Below are positions 25,544 through 35,684 of a DNA stretch of 64,000 bases, in pieces. The notes below the pieces were generated by a model that searched no databases, had not been told where the DNA came from, and saw only the letters and a program-made list of their open reading frames with translations. Origin of the DNA: Pseudorhizobium endolithicum (lineage in GTDB: Bacteria > Pseudomonadota > Alphaproteobacteria > Rhizobiales > Rhizobiaceae); the NCBI RefSeq assembly GCF_902153245.2, contig NZ_CABFWF030000008.1, forward strand, positions 1-64,000, given 5' to 3'. The stretch's first letter is position 1, and every line of letters starts with the position of its first letter. Made by a program: the position numbers and the translations under genes.

Positions 25544-26926
25544 ATGACGCCTTTCCAGTACATCGAGCGAAGCTCTCCCTATTCCGAACCATCCGGCGCA
25601 TCCCGCCCCGTCCGCCTCGTCACGCCTGCAGATCTCGATGGAGGCACCCTCGAAGCTGCGGCGATGTCGTGGGCCAGGGGCGCAGGTTTCACGGCCGAGC
25701 CCGGCAGGCTGCTGCCCGTTCCCGGAACGGACGGCGACATCGCCTCCGCCCTGTTCGGCTGGAGCGGCGACGCCGACGGCTTCAGCGCGGGAAAGCTGGC
25801 AAGGCTTCTTCCACCGGGCGACTGGCATTTGGAGGGGCATAGGGCGGGTCGCCTGGGGCATCTCGGCTTCGGCCTCGGAAGCTACGGCTTTACCCGCTAC
25901 AAGGCCGAGAAGCAGAGGCAGGCCCGCCTGGCCGTTTCCGAGGTGGAGCGGACTGAGCTCGAAAGACAGCTCGCCGGCATCTTCCTGGCCCGCGACCTGA
26001 TCAATACCCCGACCAACGATATGGGACCGGATCATCTGGAAGCCGCCTTTCGTGCGCTGGGCGAGCACTATGGCGCAACCGTCTCCTCGATCGTCGGCGA
26101 CGATCTCCTGGCGCAGAACTTCCCTCTCATCCACGCGGTCGGGCGCGCGAGCGCGCAGGTGCCCCGGCTTCTGGAAATGCGCTGGGGCCGCGCGGGGGCG
26201 CCGAAGGTGACGCTGGTCGGCAAGGGCGTCTGCTTCGACACCGGGGGCCTCGACATCAAGGGAGCGGCCAACATGCTCCTGATGAAGAAGGACATGGGCG
26301 GCGCGGCCAACGTGATGGGGCTGGCGCTGATGGTCATGGACGCCGGGCTCGACATCGAGCTTCGGGTTCTCGTGCCCTGCGTGGAGAACGCTATCGCCGG
26401 CAATGCCTTTCGCCCCGGCGACATCTACCGCAGCCGGAAGGGCCTGACGGTCCAGATCGACAACACGGACGCCGAAGGCCGGCTCATCCTCGCGGACGCG
26501 CTCGCCTATGCGGACCAAACACCTTGCGACCTGCTCGTCGACATGGCGACACTGACAGGTGCGGCGCGTGTCGCCCTCGGCCCGGATGTCGCTCCCTTCT
26601 TCACCGACGATGACGAACTGGCGGGCCGCCTGGCCGATATCTCGGCGGAGGAGAACGACCCGATGTGGCGCCTGCCGCTCTGGGCCGGCTACGAGAAGGA
26701 CCTGAAGTCGCGCGTTGCGGATCTCACCAATGCCCCTTCGGGCGGCATGGCGGGCTCGATAACCGCAGCCCTCTTCCTGAAACGCTTCGTTGGCAGGAAG
26801 ACATGCTGGGTGCACTTCGACATCTACGGCTGGACGCTTTCCGAGAAGCCGCACTCTTCGGTCGGCGGCGAAGCCTTCGGAATCCGCACCCTTTACCGCC
26901 ACATCCGCGACCTTGCGAAGCAGTGA
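25544..26926 (+). CDS. M17 leucyl aminopeptidase family protein
   Basis: The 460-residue cytoplasmic zinc/manganese exopeptidase removes N-terminal residues from peptides. The C-terminal catalytic domain is complete: K227 (VGKGVCFDTGGLDIKG), D232 and D250 (KKDMGGAANVMG), and NTDAEGRL at 307-314 with the catalytic arginine. The N-terminal 140 residues are shorter and diverged from PepA, as in the PepB-like alphaproteobacterial branch. The adjacent NlpC/P60 gene, also a peptide-bond hydrolase, suggests a shared role in cell-wall or cytoplasmic peptide turnover. Confidence 0.9.
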   Translation: MTPFQYIERSSPYSEPSGASRPVRLVTPADLDGGTLEAAAMSWARGAGFTAEPGRLLPVPGTDGDIASALFGWSGDADGFSAGKLARLLPPGDWHLEGHRAGRLGHLGFGLGSYGFTRYKAEKQRQARLAVSEVERTELERQLAGIFLARDLINTPTNDMGPDHLEAAFRALGEHYGATVSSIVGDDLLAQNFPLIHAVGRASAQVPRLLEMRWGRAGAPKVTLVGKGVCFDTGGLDIKGAANMLLMKKDMGGAANVMGLALMVMDAGLDIELRVLVPCVENAIAGNAFRPGDIYRSRKGLTVQIDNTDAEGRLILADALAYADQTPCDLLVDMATLTGAARVALGPDVAPFFTDDDELAGRLADISAEENDPMWRLPLWAGYEKDLKSRVADLTNAPSGGMAGSITAALFLKRFVGRKTCWVHFDIYGWTLSEKPHSSVGGEAFGIRTLYRHIRDLAKQ

Positions 26927-26958
26927 CTAAGGAGCGCCGTAGCGGCGGACGAACAAGG

Positions 26959-27807
26959 ATGACCACCAATCTCGACAGACGCCTGCATGCCTTCCGCCCC
27001 GACCTCGCGGACGTGCGATTGCAGGGACAGGTCAATGCCGACCGCTTCGTGGCAGGCGAGCCCGCGCGCGTGGCGGTGCCGGTGGCCGCGCTCCGTCACC
27101 TGCCGGACCTGCTTCATGGAACCGATACGGAACTGCTGCTCGGCGAAACGGTCCGGGTCTTCGACCGGAAGGATGGTTGGGCTTGGGTCCAGGCGGATCA
27201 TGATGGCTATGTCGGCTATCTGCCGGAAGCGCAACTCGCAGAGCCTGAAGCCGCCACCCATGTCGTGTGCGTCCAGCGCACGTTCCGCTATCCGGAGGCC
27301 GAATTGCGGAGGCCTCCCGTATCGGCACTTTCGATGGGGAGCCGCATCCGCGTCACCGGCGAGGCCGAAACGCGCGGGACACGTTACCTGACCCTGGACG
27401 ACGGGACGGCACTCATTGCCTCCCATTGTCTTCCCCTGGGCCAGCGGCTGACGGAGGATTACGTGAAAGTGGCGGCGCGCTTTCTGGAAACCCCCTATCT
27501 CTGGGGCGGGCGGTCAGGCTTCGGCATCGACTGCTCGGCCCTCGTGCAACTGTCCATGATGATGGCAGGACGGGCCGTTCCGCGCGATTCCGACATGCAG
27601 GCGGCCGTCGGTTCCACGATCGACCGCGCCGAGCTTCGCCGCGGCGACCTGGTCTTCTGGAAGGGCCATGTCGGCATCATGGAGGATGAGCGGACGCTTC
27701 TCCACGCCAACGGTCACACCATGACGGTGGCGCGGGAGAATTTCGAAGCTGCGGTTGAACGGATCGGGTGGCTGTACAGCCAGCCGACCGGGTTCAGGCG
27801 TCCCTGA
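26959..27807 (+). CDS. NlpC/P60 family peptidase with SH3 domains
   Basis: The 282-residue protein resembles YkfC-type gamma-D-glutamyl-L-diamino-acid endopeptidases that trim murein peptides. Two bacterial SH3 folds cover about 55-95 and 120-160. The NlpC/P60 domain has catalytic C192 (GIDCSALV), H237 (WKGHVGIM) and a third polar residue in LLHANGHTMTV. No signal peptide is visible, so a cytoplasmic recycling role is more likely than wall lysis. The preceding aminopeptidase ends 32 bases upstream. ATG 26959 is used, since the longer frame lies within the aminopeptidase gene. Confidence 0.88.
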   Translation: MTTNLDRRLHAFRPDLADVRLQGQVNADRFVAGEPARVAVPVAALRHLPDLLHGTDTELLLGETVRVFDRKDGWAWVQADHDGYVGYLPEAQLAEPEAATHVVCVQRTFRYPEAELRRPPVSALSMGSRIRVTGEAETRGTRYLTLDDGTALIASHCLPLGQRLTEDYVKVAARFLETPYLWGGRSGFGIDCSALVQLSMMMAGRAVPRDSDMQAAVGSTIDRAELRRGDLVFWKGHVGIMEDERTLLHANGHTMTVARENFEAAVERIGWLYSQPTGFRRP

Positions 27808-27881
27808 GCGATCACGAAAACGTAGACCCGGCGGTTATGGTAACGGCGAGTCGGAGTTCTTATCTTCGATCCGATTCGGGG

Positions 27882-28244
27882 ATGAAGATGCTGAAACACG
27901 CCTGGATATTGCCGCTTCTGATGCTGATAGCCATCGGCCTTGCGGCGCTGGTGCCGGCGAGAGCGGCGGCGGAGGACGAATTTCGCCGCCGGCCTCCGAC
28001 CGCTTTCCACGACCTGCCGGGAGTGGTGCCCGAGCAGGAGCGTGTCGGTCGCAACAGCTACACCTGCACCACGAGCATCGAGAATGTGTATGTCGGCCGT
28101 GGCCGATACGATATCCTCTACGGAGATACCGCGCCCCGCCGCGTCTATCACTGCAAGACCGAAAGCGGCCTCTCCTATTCCGGCACGCAGCTTCCCAGCA
28201 CCGACTGGATCCCGGGGATCAACCCTCTCCATCTGCCGAAATAG
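27882..28244 (+). CDS. small secreted protein of unknown function
   Basis: The 120-residue product has a signal peptide (hydrophobic 8-24, cleavage near ARAAAED at about 30). The mature part contains exactly two cysteines, C62 and C91, probably joined by a disulfide, in an aromatic- and glycine-rich region (SIENVYVGRGRYDILYGD). It ends LHLPK. Both ATG 27882 and ATG 27888 are possible starts; GGGG upstream fits the second better. No family is recognised. It lies alone, 74 bases after the NlpC/P60 gene and 127 before the leucine operon. Confidence 0.65.
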   Translation: MKMLKHAWILPLLMLIAIGLAALVPARAAAEDEFRRRPPTAFHDLPGVVPEQERVGRNSYTCTTSIENVYVGRGRYDILYGDTAPRRVYHCKTESGLSYSGTQLPSTDWIPGINPLHLPK

Positions 28245-28371
28245 GTAATCTTTTTTCTTCGCTAGCATGCCGCGAGACCGTATCTTGCGATCTCCTCCAT
28301 GGCGATTGACGCCACATCGCGGGTGCTCCACAACCTTTCTTCGAAGATAGGCACGCCTGGGGAGGAGACCG

Positions 28372-29535
28372 GTGTTCCAAGCATCGATGACGTTCGCACT
28401 CGGCGAGGAGGTCGAGGCGGTTCGCGAGACCGTGCAGCGCTTCGCGCGGGAGCAACTTGCCCCCCGCGCCGACACGATCGATCGCAGCAACGAATTCCCG
28501 CGGGACCTCTGGCCTGAGTTCGGCGCGCTGGGACTGCTGGGCATCACCGCCGATCCCGATTTCGGCGGTTCGGGACTGGGCTATCTGCCCCATGTCGTCG
28601 CCGTTGAAGAAATCGCCCGCGCATCCGCCTCGACCGCCCTGAGCTACGGCGCCCATTCCAATCTCTGCGTCAACCAGATCAACCGGAACGCCTCGCAGGA
28701 GCAGAAGGCGCGCTACCTGCCGAAGCTCTGCTCGGGCGAGCATGTCGGAGCGCTCGCCATGTCGGAACCTGGAGCCGGGTCCGACGTGGTCTCCATGGCG
28801 CTACGGGCGGAGAGGCGCGGCGACCGCTACGTCCTGAACGGCAGCAAGATGTGGATCACCAACGGCCCGGACGCCAATGTGCTGGTGGTCTATGCAAAGA
28901 CGGATCCGGTGGCCGGTCCGAAGGGCATCACCGCATTCCTGATCGAGAAGGAATTCAAGGGTTTCTCCACGGCGCAGAAGCTCGACAAGCTCGGCATGCG
29001 GGGCTCCAACACCTGCGAGCTCGTCTTCTCGGATTGCGAGGTGCCGGTAGAGAACGTCATGGGGGCGGAGGGCGGCGGGGTCACGGTCCTGATGTCGGGG
29101 CTGGACTACGAGCGCGTGGTTCTGGCCGGCATCGGCATCGGCATCATGCATGCCTGCCTGGATGTGGTGATGCCCTATGTCCACGAGCGCCGGCAGTTCG
29201 GCCAACCGATCGGCGAGTTCCAACTGATCCAGGCGAAGATCGCGGACATGTACACGGCCATGAATTCCGCTCGTGCCTACGTCTATGCCGTCGCCGCCGC
29301 CTGCGATCGCGGCGAGGTCACGAGACAGGATGCCGCCGCCTGCTGCCTTTACGCCTCCGAGCAGGCGACCCAGCAGGCGCTGCAGGCAATCCAGGTTCTC
29401 GGCGGCAACGGCTATATCAACGACAATCCTACGGGACGCCTGCTGCGTGACGCGAAGCTGATGGAGATCGGCGCGGGGACCTCGGAAATCCGCCGCATGC
29501 TGATCGGCCGCGAGCTCTTCCGGGAGACGGCGTGA
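28372..29535 (+). CDS. liuA: isovaleryl-CoA dehydrogenase
   Basis: This FAD enzyme oxidises isovaleryl-CoA to 3-methylcrotonyl-CoA in leucine degradation and passes electrons to electron-transfer flavoprotein. The 387 residues match the acyl-CoA dehydrogenase family, with [11 protein letters not shown] and [10 protein letters not shown]. The catalytic base is E247 in [12 protein letters not shown], the position used by isovaleryl- and long-chain enzymes rather than the C-terminal glutamate of short-chain ones. GTG 28372 follows GGGGAGGAGA. It opens a five-gene operon. Confidence 0.94.
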   Translation: MFQASMTFALGEEVEAVRETVQRFAREQLAPRADTIDRSNEFPRDLWPEFGALGLLGITADPDFGGSGLGYLPHVVAVEEIARASASTALSYGAHSNLCVNQINRNASQEQKARYLPKLCSGEHVGALAMSEPGAGSDVVSMALRAERRGDRYVLNGSKMWITNGPDANVLVVYAKTDPVAGPKGITAFLIEKEFKGFSTAQKLDKLGMRGSNTCELVFSDCEVPVENVMGAEGGGVTVLMSGLDYERVVLAGIGIGIMHACLDVVMPYVHERRQFGQPIGEFQLIQAKIADMYTAMNSARAYVYAVAAACDRGEVTRQDAAACCLYASEQATQQALQAIQVLGGNGYINDNPTGRLLRDAKLMEIGAGTSEIRRMLIGRELFRETA

Positions 29536-31142
29536 TGGCCGTCATCCGCTCGCAGTTCAACCCGAAAAGCGATGCGGCGCAGGCCAACCGCGCTGCCATG
29601 CAGGCCAAGCTTGTCGAGGTCGAAGCCGCCGTGGCCCTGGCCGAGGCCGGCGGCGGGGAAGACGCACGCGCGCGGCACGTGAAGCGCGGCAAGCTCCTGC
29701 CCCGCGAGCGCGTTGCCCGGCTGCTCGACCATGGTTCGCCCTTCCTCGAGATCGGCACGACCGCCGCACACGGCCTTTACGGCGGTGCGAGCCCGTCGGC
29801 CGGCATTGTCACGGGCATAGGCCGGGTCGAGGGGCGCGAGGTGATGATCGTCGCCAATGATGCGACGGTGAAGGGCGGCACCTACTATCCGATGACGGTC
29901 AAGAAGCACCTTCGCGCCCAGGAGATCGCCGAGGAGAACGGCCTTCCCTGTGTCTATCTGGTGGATTCCGGCGGCGCCAATCTGCCGAACCAGGACGAGG
30001 TCTTTCCCGACCGGGATCATTTCGGCCGCATCTTCTACAACCAGGCGCGCATGTCGGCCAAAGGGATTGCCCAGATCGCCGCGGTCATGGGCTCCTGCAC
30101 GGCGGGCGGCGCCTATGTGCCGGCAATGTCGGACGAGGCGATCATCGTGAAGGATCAGGGCACGATCTTCCTGGCCGGTCCTCCGCTGGTGAAGGCTGCG
30201 ACGGGGGAGGAGGTGAGCGCCGAGGATCTCGGCGGCGGCGATGTCCACACCCGCCTTTCCGGCGTGGCCGACCATCTCGCCCGCGACGATGCCCATGCCC
30301 TGGCGCTGGTTCGTCGGGCCGTTGCGGGCCTCAACACCCGCAAGCCGGGGACCGTCGTGCGCTCCGTACCGGAGGACCCGCTCTATGACCCCGAAGAGAT
30401 CGCCGCGATCGTGCCGGCATCCCTTTCCACGCCCTATGATGTCCGCGAAGTTCTGGCGCGTATCGTCGACGGTTCGCGCTTCGATGAGTTCAAGGCACGC
30501 TACGGTACCACCCTCGTCTGCGGCTTCGCGCACATTCACGGAATCCCGGTCGGGATCATCGCGAACAATGGCGTGCTCTTCTCTGAAAGCGCCCTGAAGG
30601 GCGCCCACTTCGTCGAACTGTGCTCGCAGCGAAAGATCCCGCTCGTCTTCTTGCAGAACATCACCGGCTTCATGGTGGGCCGCCGGTACGAGACGGAAGG
30701 CATCGCCAAGCACGGCGCCAAGCTGGTGACGGCAGTGGCCACCACCTCCGTGCCGAAGGTCACGGTCATGATCGGCGGCTCCTTCGGGGCGGGCAATTAC
30801 GGCATGGCCGGCCGGGCCTATTCGCCGCGCTTCCTGTGGAGCTGGCCGAACAGCCGCATTTCCGTCATGGGCGGCGCGCAGGCCGCAGGCGTCTTGGCGA
30901 CGGTGCGGCGCGAGGCCATGGGACGGGCGGGCCGGAGCTGGAGTTCCGAGGAAGAAGCGTCGTTCAAGCAACCGGTGCTCGACCGGTTCGACGAGCAGAG
31001 CCACCCGCTCTACGCGTCCGCGCGCCTCTGGGACGACGGGATCGTGGATCCGGCGAAGACGCGCCAGGTCCTGGCGCTCAGCCTCTCCGCCGCGTTGAAT
31101 GCGCCGATCGAGGAAACGCGCTTCGGCGTGTTCCGCATGTGA
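29535..31142 (+). CDS. liuB: methylcrotonyl-CoA carboxylase, carboxyltransferase (beta) subunit
   Basis: The 535-residue subunit moves the carboxyl group from biotin to 3-methylcrotonyl-CoA, making 3-methylglutaconyl-CoA. Two crotonase-fold halves are visible, with [48 protein letters not shown] and [20 protein letters not shown] motifs (each cited in part), all typical of MccB rather than PccB. ATG 29535 shares one base with the liuA TGA (a GTG at 29532 is an alternative). Confidence 0.95.
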   Translation: MAVIRSQFNPKSDAAQANRAAMQAKLVEVEAAVALAEAGGGEDARARHVKRGKLLPRERVARLLDHGSPFLEIGTTAAHGLYGGASPSAGIVTGIGRVEGREVMIVANDATVKGGTYYPMTVKKHLRAQEIAEENGLPCVYLVDSGGANLPNQDEVFPDRDHFGRIFYNQARMSAKGIAQIAAVMGSCTAGGAYVPAMSDEAIIVKDQGTIFLAGPPLVKAATGEEVSAEDLGGGDVHTRLSGVADHLARDDAHALALVRRAVAGLNTRKPGTVVRSVPEDPLYDPEEIAAIVPASLSTPYDVREVLARIVDGSRFDEFKARYGTTLVCGFAHIHGIPVGIIANNGVLFSESALKGAHFVELCSQRKIPLVFLQNITGFMVGRRYETEGIAKHGAKLVTAVATTSVPKVTVMIGGSFGAGNYGMAGRAYSPRFLWSWPNSRISVMGGAQAAGVLATVRREAMGRAGRSWSSEEEASFKQPVLDRFDEQSHPLYASARLWDDGIVDPAKTRQVLALSLSAALNAPIEETRFGVFRM

Positions 31143-31152
31143 GGGCGGGCCG

Positions 31153-33135
31153 ATGATCCGTAAGCTGCTCATTGCCAACAGGGGCGAGATCGCCTGCCGC
31201 ATCATCCGCACCTGCCGCCGTCTGGCCATCGCGACGGTCGCCGTCTATTCGGATGCCGACCGGGACGCCCTGCATGTCGAACAGGCTGACGAAGCCGTCC
31301 ATATCGGGCCGGCGCCAGCCACGGAGAGCTATCTTCGGGGCGACGCCATCATCGACGCCGCGCTTCGAACGGATGCCGATGCCATTCATCCCGGTTACGG
31401 CTTTCTCTCGGAAAACGCTGCATTCGCCGAAGCCGTGACGGCCGCCGGGCTGCGCTTCGTCGGCCCGTCCGCGGCAGCTATCCGCGCCATGGGGCTGAAG
31501 GATGCGGCCAAGGCGCTGATGGAAAACTCGGGTGTTCCGGTCGTTCCCGGTTATCATGGCGAGAGCCAGGATCCCGACCTGCTTCTGGCCGAAGCCGAAC
31601 GGATCGGCTTTCCGGTTCTCATCAAGGCCCGTGCCGGCGGTGGCGGCAAGGGGATGCGGCGCGTCGATGACGGCATGGCTTTGAGGGATGCGCTGGCTTC
31701 TGCGCAGCGTGAGGCGCTTGCGGCGTTCGGGGATGGGGCCTGTCTCATCGAGAAATACGTCACCCACCCTCGGCACATCGAGATTCAGGTGTTCGGCGAC
31801 GACCACGGCCATGCGGTGCATCTCTTCGAGCGTGACTGCTCGCTGCAGCGCCGCCACCAGAAGGTGATCGAGGAGGCACCCGCGCCGGGCATGTCCGAGG
31901 AAATGCGCTACGCCATGGGCGAGGCAGCCGTGCGTGCCGCGAGGGCCATCGGTTATTCCGGCGCCGGCACGATCGAGTTCATCGCCGATGCCTCGGAAGG
32001 GCTGAAGGCGGACCGGTTCTGGTTCATGGAAATGAACACCCGCCTCCAGGTCGAGCATCCGGTAACGGAGGCCATCACCGGCATCGATCTGGTGGAATGG
32101 CAGCTGCGGGTCGCTTCCGGCGAGCCCCTTCCGCTCCGCCAGGAGGATCTGGCCATCAATGGCTGGGCCATGGAAGCGCGCCTCTACGCCGAGGATGCCG
32201 GGCGGGGGTTCCTGCCCTCGACCGGCACCCTGACCCACCTGCACCTACCGGAGGATCTGGCCCGGATCGACAGCGGGGTGCGCACAGGCGATAGCATTTC
32301 TCCCTTCTACGACCCGATGATTGCCAAGATCATCGTCCACGCGCCGGACCGCGCCACGGCTCTCACGCGCCTGGCGGGCGCGCTGGGCAACGTGCGGTCG
32401 ACGGGAGTGGCTACCAATGCCGCCTTCCTGCGCCACCTTGCCGAACAGCCCGACTTCGCCGCGGGGCGCCACGACACCGGGCTGATCGAACGGGATCTTG
32501 GGACGCTGACGGACTCGCGTCCCGCTCCCGACGAGATCGCCGCCTGCGCCGCTCTCGTTCTTTCGGGCATGCTGGAACCTGGGGCTTCGCTGGATCCATG
32601 GGACAGCCTCTCCGGTTTCCGGCTCTGGGGGCAGGCCCGGCACTTCGTGACGCTCCACCACCGGGACCAGCATTGGCAGGTCTCGTTCGCCTCCAGCGGC
32701 GACGGTACCTGGTCAGCCTGCGTGGATGGTAAAATCCTCTCGCTTACCGTCCGCCGTACGGGAGAGACATGGCGCCTGACGGTCGAGGGCGTGACCACCA
32801 TGCTCCACATTGTCCGCGATCGCGACCAGGCAACAATCTTCCGAGGCGGCGACAGCTGGAGCTTCGATCGTACCGGTCCCCTGGACGGCGAGCACGAGAC
32901 GACAGGTGGCGGCGATCAGGTCGTCGCGCCCATGCCGGGCCTGTTGAAGGTCGTTTGCGTCTCGCCGGGTCAGGCCGTCACGGCAGGCAAGACGGTGGCC
33001 GTCATGGAAGCGATGAAGATGGAACTGGCGCTCGCCGCGCCCCGTGACGGCAAGATTGCCGAACTCCTGTCCGCCGAGGGCGAGCAGGTGCAGGAAGGCG
33101 CCGTGATTCTGCTTCTGGAGCCGGAAGATGAGTGA
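31153..33135 (+). CDS. liuD: methylcrotonyl-CoA carboxylase, biotin-containing (alpha) subunit
   Basis: The 660-residue subunit carboxylates its own biotin using ATP and bicarbonate. It comprises a biotin carboxylase N domain (LLIANRGEIACRIIRT), an ATP-grasp domain with the KARAGGGGKGMR glycine loop and FMEMNTRLQVEHPVTE, a linker domain and a C-terminal biotinyl domain with MEAMKME, the biotin lysine at about 622. GAGGGCGGG precedes ATG 31153. The last eight bases overlap the HMG-CoA lyase gene. Confidence 0.95.
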   Translation: MIRKLLIANRGEIACRIIRTCRRLAIATVAVYSDADRDALHVEQADEAVHIGPAPATESYLRGDAIIDAALRTDADAIHPGYGFLSENAAFAEAVTAAGLRFVGPSAAAIRAMGLKDAAKALMENSGVPVVPGYHGESQDPDLLLAEAERIGFPVLIKARAGGGGKGMRRVDDGMALRDALASAQREALAAFGDGACLIEKYVTHPRHIEIQVFGDDHGHAVHLFERDCSLQRRHQKVIEEAPAPGMSEEMRYAMGEAAVRAARAIGYSGAGTIEFIADASEGLKADRFWFMEMNTRLQVEHPVTEAITGIDLVEWQLRVASGEPLPLRQEDLAINGWAMEARLYAEDAGRGFLPSTGTLTHLHLPEDLARIDSGVRTGDSISPFYDPMIAKIIVHAPDRATALTRLAGALGNVRSTGVATNAAFLRHLAEQPDFAAGRHDTGLIERDLGTLTDSRPAPDEIAACAALVLSGMLEPGASLDPWDSLSGFRLWGQARHFVTLHHRDQHWQVSFASSGDGTWSACVDGKILSLTVRRTGETWRLTVEGVTTMLHIVRDRDQATIFRGGDSWSFDRTGPLDGEHETTGGGDQVVAPMPGLLKVVCVSPGQAVTAGKTVAVMEAMKMELALAAPRDGKIAELLSAEGEQVQEGAVILLLEPEDE

Positions 33136-33988
33136 CTTCGTCCAGATCCACGAAGTCGGTCCGCGGGACGGCCTGCAGAACGAGGAAAGGATCATCCCCA
33201 CCCCAGACAAGGTTCGCCTGGTGGACATGCTCTCCCGCTGCGGTTTCCGGAAGATCGAAGTGACGAGCTTCGTTCGCGCCGACCGGATACCGCAGATGGC
33301 CGATGCCGCCGCGGTCATGGCCGGAATATGCCGCCGGGCCGGCACCCGTTACACGGCGCTTACGCCAAACATGACCGGCTATCAGGCCGCACATGCGGCG
33401 AAGGCGGATGAAGTGGCGGTGTTCGCCTCCGCCTCGGAAGGCTTTAGCCGGCGGAATATTAACTGCTCCATCGGCGAAAGCCTCGAGCGTTTCGCACCGC
33501 TGATCGTCCAGGCTGCGAGCGACGGGGTGCCCGTACGCGGCTATATTTCCTGTGTCGTCGACTGCCCCTATGACGGACCGACCGAACCGGAAGCCGTGGC
33601 CGAGCTTTCGGCGCGCCTTCTGGGTCTCGGATGCTCCGAAATATCGCTCGGGGATACGATCGGCCGCGGCACGCCCGATCGCGTTGCGGCGATGCTGGAC
33701 GCCGTCCTGGAACGGGTGCCCGCCTCCTTCCTCGCCGGCCATTTCCACGACACAGATGGGCGAGCGCTTGAGAACATTGCCGTTGCGTTGGACCGGGGCC
33801 TGCGCGTGTTCGATTCCGCTGCGGCCGGACTTGGAGGTTGTCCTTTCGCGCCCGGGGCCGCCGGCAATGTGGCGACGGGGAAGGTCGTGGAACGGCTCGC
33901 TGCGATGGGATTCGAGACAGGCGTGGATGCGGACAGGCTGGCGGAGGCTGAGGCCCTCGCCCGCAGCCTTGGAGGGATGCGTCGGTGA
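33128..33988 (+). CDS. liuE: hydroxymethylglutaryl-CoA lyase
   Basis: The enzyme splits HMG-CoA to acetoacetate and acetyl-CoA, the last step of leucine catabolism. The 286-residue TIM-barrel protein has HEVGPRDGLQNE (metal Asp, substrate Arg), the HFHDTDGRAL histidines and the signature GGCPFAPGAAGN with its active-site cysteine. It overlaps liuD by eight bases and the hydratase gene by four (GTGA), so translation is probably coupled. Confidence 0.94.
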   Translation: MSDFVQIHEVGPRDGLQNEERIIPTPDKVRLVDMLSRCGFRKIEVTSFVRADRIPQMADAAAVMAGICRRAGTRYTALTPNMTGYQAAHAAKADEVAVFASASEGFSRRNINCSIGESLERFAPLIVQAASDGVPVRGYISCVVDCPYDGPTEPEAVAELSARLLGLGCSEISLGDTIGRGTPDRVAAMLDAVLERVPASFLAGHFHDTDGRALENIAVALDRGLRVFDSAAAGLGGCPFAPGAAGNVATGKVVERLAAMGFETGVDADRLAEAEALARSLGGMRR

Positions 33989-34776
33989 GAACTTACGAAA
34001 CACTGACATTGTCGGTCGATGAGCGCGGCGTCGCGACGCTGACCCTCCACCGGCCTGAGAAACACAATGCGATGAACGCTGCGATGATCACCGAACTCGC
34101 CCAGGCGGCAGCCTCCCTCGCCGCAAACGATGCCGTTCGCGCGGTGATACTGGCTGCAGCAGGGCCGACCTTCTGCGCCGGCGGCGATCTCGGCTGGATG
34201 CGCGACCAAACCGCGCGGGACCGGCAGGGAAAGCTGGAGGGCGCGAGGGGCTTGGCCCTGATGCTGAAGGCGTTGGACGATCTGCCGAAGCTTCTCATCG
34301 GCCGGATCCAGGGCAACGCCTTCGGAGGCGGGATTGGCCTCATGTCGGTCTGCGACATCGCCGTCGCCACCGAGGATGCGCAGTTTGCCCTCACCGAACC
34401 CCGCCTCGGGCTGATCCCCGCAACCATCGGACCCTATGTGGTACGACGTATCGGCGAGGGACATGCCCGCCGCCTGCTTTTGAATAGCCGCCGGTTCAGT
34501 GCGGCAACCGCACGCGACATCGGCCTGGCCTCCGTCATCGTCGCCCCTGCCGATCTGGATGCGGCGGTGGGAGACGAGATCGCCGCCGTTCTGGATTGCG
34601 CGCCCGGCGCCGTCGCGGCTACGAAGGATCTGGTGCGCGCCCTGGCGCGGGGAAAGGCGGACGACGACATCCGCTTCAGCGTCGAAGCCCTGGCCGACCG
34701 GTGGGAAAGCGCCGAAGGGCGGCAGGGGATCGAAGCCTTCCTGGAGCGCCGACCGTTCCCGTGGCTGAAGAAATGA
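33985..34776 (+). CDS. liuC: methylglutaconyl-CoA hydratase (enoyl-CoA hydratase family)
   Basis: The 263-residue crotonase-family protein most likely hydrates 3-methylglutaconyl-CoA to HMG-CoA, since that is the step not otherwise covered in this operon. Family features are LTLHRPEKHNAMN, the oxyanion-hole segment FCAGGDLGWM, GNAFGGGIGLMSVCD and FALTEPRLGLIPATIGPYVV. GTG 33985 overlaps the lyase stop codon. Sequence alone does not exclude a general enoyl-CoA hydratase, but context makes the specific role likely. Confidence 0.9.
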   Translation: MRTYETLTLSVDERGVATLTLHRPEKHNAMNAAMITELAQAAASLAANDAVRAVILAAAGPTFCAGGDLGWMRDQTARDRQGKLEGARGLALMLKALDDLPKLLIGRIQGNAFGGGIGLMSVCDIAVATEDAQFALTEPRLGLIPATIGPYVVRRIGEGHARRLLLNSRRFSAATARDIGLASVIVAPADLDAAVGDEIAAVLDCAPGAVAATKDLVRALARGKADDDIRFSVEALADRWESAEGRQGIEAFLERRPFPWLKK

Positions 34777-34811
34777 CTTGAGTATACTTCCGACTTATCC
34801 GATGACTTGAG
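34773..34811. repeat. 10-bp direct repeats and palindrome before the SDR gene
   Basis: ATGACTTGAG occurs at 34773-34782, where it includes the liuC stop codon, and at 34802-34811, 29 bases apart. An 8-bp palindrome AGTATACT (34781-34788) overlaps the first copy. This could be an operator for the following two-gene unit, but no family-specific consensus is recognised. Confidence 0.3.
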
Positions 34812-34872
34812 AATGGCAGCAAGCAGGGCCCGAAGGGCTTCCGGCTGACGTTGCCGATGGAATGGAGGAAGC

Positions 34873-35649
34873 ATGTCCACACAACTCGTCATCCCGGATC
34901 TGTCCGGCAAGGCCGTCCTGATCACCGGCGCATCCACCGGCATCGGTGCCGCGCTCGCCCGCGCCTTCGCCGCTCAAGGTGCCTCCGTAGGCCTTCATTA
35001 CAACGCGAGCGCAGACGCGGCGAAGGCACTGGCGGCGGAGATCGAGGCTGCCGGCGGAAATGTCCGCCTGGTGCGCGGCGATGCGTCCAGATCCGGTGAG
35101 ATGGCGCGGGTGGTGGAGGAAACCGCGGCTGCCTTCGGCCGCCTGGACGGTCTCATCAACAATGCCGGCGGAATGGTGGCGCGGGTGCCCTATGCGGAGA
35201 TGACGGACGAGCACTATGACGCCGTCATGGACCTCAACGCGCGCTCCGTGCTGGCGGCGTCCACCGCGGCGATCCCGCATCTGAAGCAGCGAGGCGGCTT
35301 CATCATCAACACGACCTCGATTGCCGCCCGCAACGGCGCCTCCAACGGCGCGGGAATTTACGGCTCCTCCAAGGCCTTCGTCTCCAATGTCACCCGCGGC
35401 ATGGCCAAGGAACTCATCCCGTTCGGCATCCGGGTTAACGGCGTGGCGCCGGGCACCATCACCACGCCCTTCCACGAGCGTTACTCGACACCACAGCACC
35501 TGCAGGCGGCGCTGACCACCATTCCGCAGGGCCGCCTTGGCACGGCTGAAGATTGCGTCGGCGCCTATCTCTTCCTGGCATCCGAGATGCTGTCAGGCTA
35601 CATCATCGGGCAGATCATCGAGGTCAATGGCGGGCAGTTGATGCCGTGA
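34873..35649 (+). CDS. short-chain dehydrogenase/reductase
   Basis: The 258-residue classical SDR has the cofactor motif TGASTGIG near residue 18, NNAGG near 95, a catalytic serine (NTTSIA) and YGSSK. PGTITTPF and the C-terminal EVNGGQLMP complete the fold. NAD(P)-dependent oxidation of a sugar or hydroxyacid is likely. The partner gene encodes a nucleotide-sugar-type epimerase/dehydrogenase, a pairing often found in rhizobial sugar-acid operons, but here no transporter or regulator accompanies them, so the substrate cannot be named. GGAGGAAGC precedes ATG 34873. Confidence 0.88.
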   Translation: MSTQLVIPDLSGKAVLITGASTGIGAALARAFAAQGASVGLHYNASADAAKALAAEIEAAGGNVRLVRGDASRSGEMARVVEETAAAFGRLDGLINNAGGMVARVPYAEMTDEHYDAVMDLNARSVLAASTAAIPHLKQRGGFIINTTSIAARNGASNGAGIYGSSKAFVSNVTRGMAKELIPFGIRVNGVAPGTITTPFHERYSTPQHLQAALTTIPQGRLGTAEDCVGAYLFLASEMLSGYIIGQIIEVNGGQLMP

Positions 35650-35684
35650 GTAGGCAGGCGCGCGGCATCGGAGGAGGAAGCAGG

